From assembly GCA_041752455.1 (NCBI GenBank), contig JBGSWL010000092.1:1-16560 (forward strand): DNA of 16,560 nucleotides. The letters are read 5' to 3'. Shown in pieces: positions 13,494 to 16,560 of the stretch (the first letter of the stretch is position 1; each line of letters starts with the position of its first letter). A program made the position numbers and the translations under genes. The stretch comes from JBGSWL01 sp041752455 (GTDB taxonomy: Bacteria; Pseudomonadota; Alphaproteobacteria; Rhizobiales; Rhizobiaceae). A model generated the notes under the pieces. The model did not search any database. It was given only the letters and a program-made list of their open reading frames with translations, and was not told the DNA's origin.

Positions 13494-15293
13494 ATGGAAA
13501 CAGGGCGGGATCATGGTACGCAGCAGCGTACCAGGGAAGAGTTGATCGCGGCCCTCTATGCCGCCATTCTCGCTCCGGCCGAATACGACCAGATGATCGG
13601 TCTCCTGGACGGCTTGCAGTTCGAGGAGGGAGACTTTCTTGCCGCAGTTGCCGTGCAACTGGCCGCAATTGAAAACCACATTGCCTCGGTGCGTAGCGTC
13701 CAGGTCCGCATCGGCAGCGGCCGGCTTGCCCGTTGGCCCGATTCCGCACTGGTGTCATTTCCTGGCCCTGCCATAGCGTTTTCGCGCGGGGAGCAGGTTT
13801 TGGCTTCAAACCCTGCAGCCCGCGCCCGGTTCGGATCGGCCTTCGACAAACTGCCGGACATCATTGGCGATCCTTCCGTCCTGAAACAGATCCGTGCCTT
13901 CATTGGCTCTGCACCCGGCGACGACGGCGATGTGATGGCCCTCAGCGGTTACGCCGGCGTCAAGAACGCCGACGGGCGCGCGGAGAGTCTGTCCTTCGTG
14001 ATCCGGCGTCTCAAGACCGATACGGCGGCAGACGCCAACGATCCCGTTTTCCTGCTGGCAATCATCGAACTCGCATTCAGCGACCAGACCGTCCGGTTGT
14101 TCCGCGCTGCCTATGATCTGACGCGTGCCGAAGCGGACGTCGCGGTGATGCTGGCTTCCGGTTTGCGGGTGACAGACATTGCCAAAAAGCGCGCCGTGTC
14201 TGCCGATACAATCCGCACGCAGATCAAGGCGATCAAGTCCAAGACCGGCGTCGCTGACATCGCCGGGCTTGTGAGGCTGTTGTGCAGCTACTCTGCCGGC
14301 CTTGCTGCGCCCCACAATGCAGGAGACGACGGTACAAGTGCAGACACTGCCGGAACGGCGCACCCTCTGAAACGATGGCGCCAGGTAGTTTTGCCAGACC
14401 GCCGCCGCCTCGACTATCTGGAGCAGGGAGCCGGTGAAGGGCATCCTGTACTCTTGTTCCACAACATACCCTATGGCGTGGAAATTCCACTGGAAGCCGT
14501 CAAACGGGCGGCAGCAGACAATCTGCGCGTGATCGCTCCCCTGCGCGGGGGCTATGGCCGGTCCAGTTTCATGTCGGACCTTGCACCAGACGCTGCGCTA
14601 AGTGCTTGTGCCGATGACTACAAGGCGGTTCTCGATGCGCTCGGGATCGGCAAGGTTGTGGTTCTTGCCCATTCCGGTGGCGCATCCTTTGCACTCCGGT
14701 TTGCGACACGGCACCCCGCCGCGGTCCAGGCGATCATCCTTGTCGGACGTTCGCCGGTATGGCGCGATGAATGGATAAAGGACATGCCACGTCAGCAACG
14801 GCTGGTCGTCAGGCTGACAAAACATCTGCCGCAGGCATTGCCGGTCGTCGCCTGGTCGATTGTCGCATGTCTCGATTCGCCCCACGCGGCGCGCTTTGTC
14901 ATCAACGCGGTGAAGGAGAGTGAGGCCGATAGCCGCTCCGTCGCAGACCGCGAGATCATCAATCTCATCGCAGGCGGCACGGTTTCTGCGATGTCGGGAA
15001 CCCTTGACGGCTTCTGCCGCGATTGTGCCGTCAGCCTGCTGGATCTGACGCAAGATGCGCGAGACAGCCCGCACAAGGCCCATATCCTGCACGGTGAGGA
15101 CGACCGGATCGTGCCGGTCCATCAGAGCAGGCATTTTGTCGACTCAGTGCCCGGTTCCACCCTGGAGGTGATTCCCGATGCCGGGCAGCTCCTTTTCTTC
15201 AGCCATTGGCCTGCGGTTCTGCGGGCCGTGTGCGGCACACTTGCAAGGGAAGCGGGAAAGCCGGGAACGCGGCAGATGAACGCCCTTCCATAA
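13494..15293 (+). CDS. LuxR-type HTH / alpha-beta hydrolase fusion protein
   Basis: 599 residues. N-terminal part (about 15-195) is a sensor-like region without cofactor motifs I can name. A LuxR-type helix-turn-helix follows at 203-266 (DLTRAEADVAVMLASGLRVTDIA..VSADTIRTQIKAIKSKTG). After a linker (267-295) comes an alpha/beta hydrolase domain, 296-590: RRLDYLEQG, FHNIPYG (322-328, oxyanion region), nucleophile elbow LAHSGGAS with Ser394, and acid Asp537 in HGEDDRIVP. The histidine expected in DAGH is Gln565 (PDAGQLLFFSHW), so His571 may serve, or the domain may bind rather than cleave. Fusions of this kind occur in Rhizobiales but ligands are unknown. Start ATG 13494 has only ggggc close upstream and is tentative. 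Probably a cytosolic ligand-responsive regulator; targets unknown. It lies just beyond the IS6 relic. Confidence 0.85.
   Translation: METGRDHGTQQRTREELIAALYAAILAPAEYDQMIGLLDGLQFEEGDFLAAVAVQLAAIENHIASVRSVQVRIGSGRLARWPDSALVSFPGPAIAFSRGEQVLASNPAARARFGSAFDKLPDIIGDPSVLKQIRAFIGSAPGDDGDVMALSGYAGVKNADGRAESLSFVIRRLKTDTAADANDPVFLLAIIELAFSDQTVRLFRAAYDLTRAEADVAVMLASGLRVTDIAKKRAVSADTIRTQIKAIKSKTGVADIAGLVRLLCSYSAGLAAPHNAGDDGTSADTAGTAHPLKRWRQVVLPDRRRLDYLEQGAGEGHPVLLFHNIPYGVEIPLEAVKRAAADNLRVIAPLRGGYGRSSFMSDLAPDAALSACADDYKAVLDALGIGKVVVLAHSGGASFALRFATRHPAAVQAIILVGRSPVWRDEWIKDMPRQQRLVVRLTKHLPQALPVVAWSIVACLDSPHAARFVINAVKESEADSRSVADREIINLIAGGTVSAMSGTLDGFCRDCAVSLLDLTQDARDSPHKAHILHGEDDRIVPVHQSRHFVDSVPGSTLEVIPDAGQLLFFSHWPAVLRAVCGTLAREAGKPGTRQMNALP
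13514..13533. promoter_or_regulatory. 20-bp dyad at the 5' end of the LuxR-hydrolase gene
   Basis: tggtacgc (13514-13521) and gcgtacca (13526-13533) are exact reverse complements around agca, a 20-bp dyad of lux-box size though not lux-box sequence. It falls 20 bp after the assigned start codon, inside codons 7-14. It may be an operator for the encoded LuxR-type regulator, a hairpin affecting translation, or chance. Confidence 0.3.
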
Positions 15294-15295
15294 GC

Positions 15296-15327
15296 GGGAA
15301 AATGCATGCGCAGCATGCGAATTTCCC
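15296..15327. terminator. Hairpin after the LuxR-hydrolase gene
   Basis: gggaaaatgcatgc (15296-15309) pairs with gcatgcgaatttccc (15313-15327) with one bulge, three bases after the stop codon. No T-run follows, so it would be a weak or factor-assisted terminator, or a stabilising 3' end. The remaining gap to the next start holds another hairpin, tgtgcg-taa-cgcaca (15392-15406), and nothing I can identify as a riboswitch. Confidence 0.4.
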
Positions 15328-15435
15328 TCGCCATACCGACAACTGGGTATGCGGAAACTTTCTTGATCCGATACGAGTTCCGCAGGGCGGGTGTGCGTAA
15401 CGCACAACCAGGGCATGCTTGTGGGGACAAGACCG

Positions 15436-16560
15436 ATGATTTCTACGCGGAGTGAGCCAATCAATTCATCTGCGTCGCGCGGCATTTTGTGGGGCTTATT
15501 GATGAGCTTTTTGAATGTTGCGGCCAAGTTTGCAGCCACTATCTGGCGGATTTTGCCTTTCTGCCCCAAACTTGCGGCCTCCCTTTTGCTGGCGCTACTC
15601 ACATTAAACATGCCAACGTTGGGGTATGCTCAGGATACTGACCCTAACGAGTGCTACTTTGAGTTCCCGGAATACAAAGCAGGTTTGCTGCGGTCATCGG
15701 GCGAACGCTTTGTTCAAGAATTTAGAGCGCACGGAAATTGTCAAAATACTTCTTTAACGATAACCGGCGGCGGATCGGGTTCGTACACGTCTACTACTGC
15801 GACATTGACCATGCCGACGCTTTTGCCTGGCGCCGCTAGCGTAGATGTGCGGTTTACAATTTCTGCAATGGATGGATACTCGCAGACAAGGTCAGCAGGC
15901 ATAACGTTCACGGTCATCGCCCCACCGGAAGAGCCCAAACTCGCAAGTGGTAATTTTACACTGGGTCAGTGTACGGTTGTCATTGATTCATCGTCAGAAG
16001 GACCGAAGGAAGTCTATCTCGATAATGGTTCTTTCAATTTTTATCCGGGCGGAAAGCGGTTCAATGCCGGCGGAGACGCAGAGGGTGTCATGTTTCCCGG
16101 CATCCCGTTGTCGGCCAACAATGTCAGAACCTGCCTGGGTTTGGAAAATGGTTCGCCCCTGATAACCAAGCACACCGAGGTGGTCGCAACCGGCACGGTT
16201 GGGGAAGGTGGCGACTCAGGCTTTTCATTCACTCTGACCGAGGCTGTGGGCGCTACGCCCGCCGGCGATTATTCCTATTCGCTACGCAATGGCTTTGATT
16301 TTACACCAGCGCCGGAAAATGCCGCACCCGTCGCCGATGCCGGGCCGGACCAGTTGGGTGTAGCGCCCGGGGCGACAGTGACCTTGGACGGCACCGGATC
16401 AAGCGATCCGGAAGATGACCAGATCACCTATCTGTGGACGGCGCCGGAGGGCGTCACGCTCTCGGACCCGACAGCGCTGAAGCCGACCTTCACCGCGCCG
16501 ACGCCCGAGCCGGGCAGCGAAGCCATGACCCTGAATTTCTCATTGGTGGTCAATGACGGG
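15436..16560 (+). CDS. Exported PKD/Ig-like repeat protein, partial (runs off right edge)
   Basis: 375 codons without a stop, open at the window end. Start ATG 15436 has gggga 9 bases upstream; ATG at codon 23 is an alternative. Residues 1-65 form an unusually long leader with hydrophobic parts near 17-28 and 43-60 and a likely cleavage after GYA (65), recalling the extended signal peptides of type V autotransporters. Two beta-rich modules follow, each with a cysteine pair (73/102 and 179/233). From about 295 begins a PKD-like repeat: PVADAGPDQ...GATVTLDGTGSSDPEDDQITYLW...LSDPTALKPTFTAP, with the usual closing VVNDG at the edge. Repeats like this normally occur in arrays in adhesins or surface proteins, so more should follow. 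The first 500 bp are more AT-rich than the repeat. Role inferred as a surface or secreted adhesive protein. Confidence 0.75.
   Translation, partial: MISTRSEPINSSASRGILWGLLMSFLNVAAKFAATIWRILPFCPKLAASLLLALLTLNMPTLGYAQDTDPNECYFEFPEYKAGLLRSSGERFVQEFRAHGNCQNTSLTITGGGSGSYTSTTATLTMPTLLPGAASVDVRFTISAMDGYSQTRSAGITFTVIAPPEEPKLASGNFTLGQCTVVIDSSSEGPKEVYLDNGSFNFYPGGKRFNAGGDAEGVMFPGIPLSANNVRTCLGLENGSPLITKHTEVVATGTVGEGGDSGFSFTLTEAVGATPAGDYSYSLRNGFDFTPAPENAAPVADAGPDQLGVAPGATVTLDGTGSSDPEDDQITYLWTAPEGVTLSDPTALKPTFTAPTPEPGSEAMTLNFSLVVNDG

Noticed and set aside
15947..16232. Short frames on both strands within the surface protein gene
   Set aside because: They overlap the continuous 375-codon frame starting at 15436, which has a signal peptide and PKD motif.

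Overview
The window looks like chromosomal DNA of a GC-rich alphaproteobacterium, most likely of the Rhizobiales (Rhizobiaceae or a Hoeflea-like relative). The reasons are a ~1270-residue B12-dependent ribonucleotide reductase, an E. coli Gpt-type xanthine phosphoribosyltransferase, a one-domain CinA-like protein, palindromic intergenic repeats typical of the group, and a decayed IS6 copy of rhizobial type. The species is inference; nothing here fixes it.

Layout. (1) 1-654: non-coding, packed with imperfect palindromes. (2) 655-1374 (-): an AT-rich orphan gene with an N-terminal hydrophobic segment, clearly different in composition from its surroundings. (3) 1471-5283 (-): nrdJ, followed upstream by 656 bp of regulatory DNA carrying several NrdR-box-like sites and two plausible promoters, and by a strong terminator for the next gene. 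(4) 5940-10187 (-): five leftward genes, an exported DUF4394-like protein, a Nudix hydrolase, a TetA-like MFS exporter, gpt, and a CinA-type molybdopterin-binding domain protein. MFS, gpt and cinA are closely spaced and could be co-transcribed. (5) 10355-12392 (+): wrbA with its terminator, then an orphan Mur ligase-like protein with a cysteine cluster near its C-terminus.

(6) 12468-12553 (+): tRNA-Leu(UAA). Its last 35 bp are repeated exactly 83 bp downstream, the usual scar of site-specific integration into a tRNA 3' end. To the right the DNA is accessory in character: a truncated XRE regulator, an IS6-family transposase relic with internal deletion, frameshift and stop, an intact LuxR-HTH/alpha-beta hydrolase fusion gene with a 20-bp dyad at its 5' end, and the first 375 codons of an exported PKD/Ig-like repeat protein that runs off the right edge.

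How the parts work together: nrdJ (dNTP supply) and gpt (purine salvage) both serve nucleotide metabolism, while the Nudix and WrbA proteins are housekeeping or stress enzymes. The strongest regulatory observation is the NrdR-box pair spaced 31 bp apart and overlapping a -10/-35 pair upstream of nrdJ. The strongest evolutionary observation is the tRNA-Leu attachment-site duplication beside decayed mobile DNA. I see no CRISPR array, rRNA or complete mobile element, and no clear undescribed multi-gene system.
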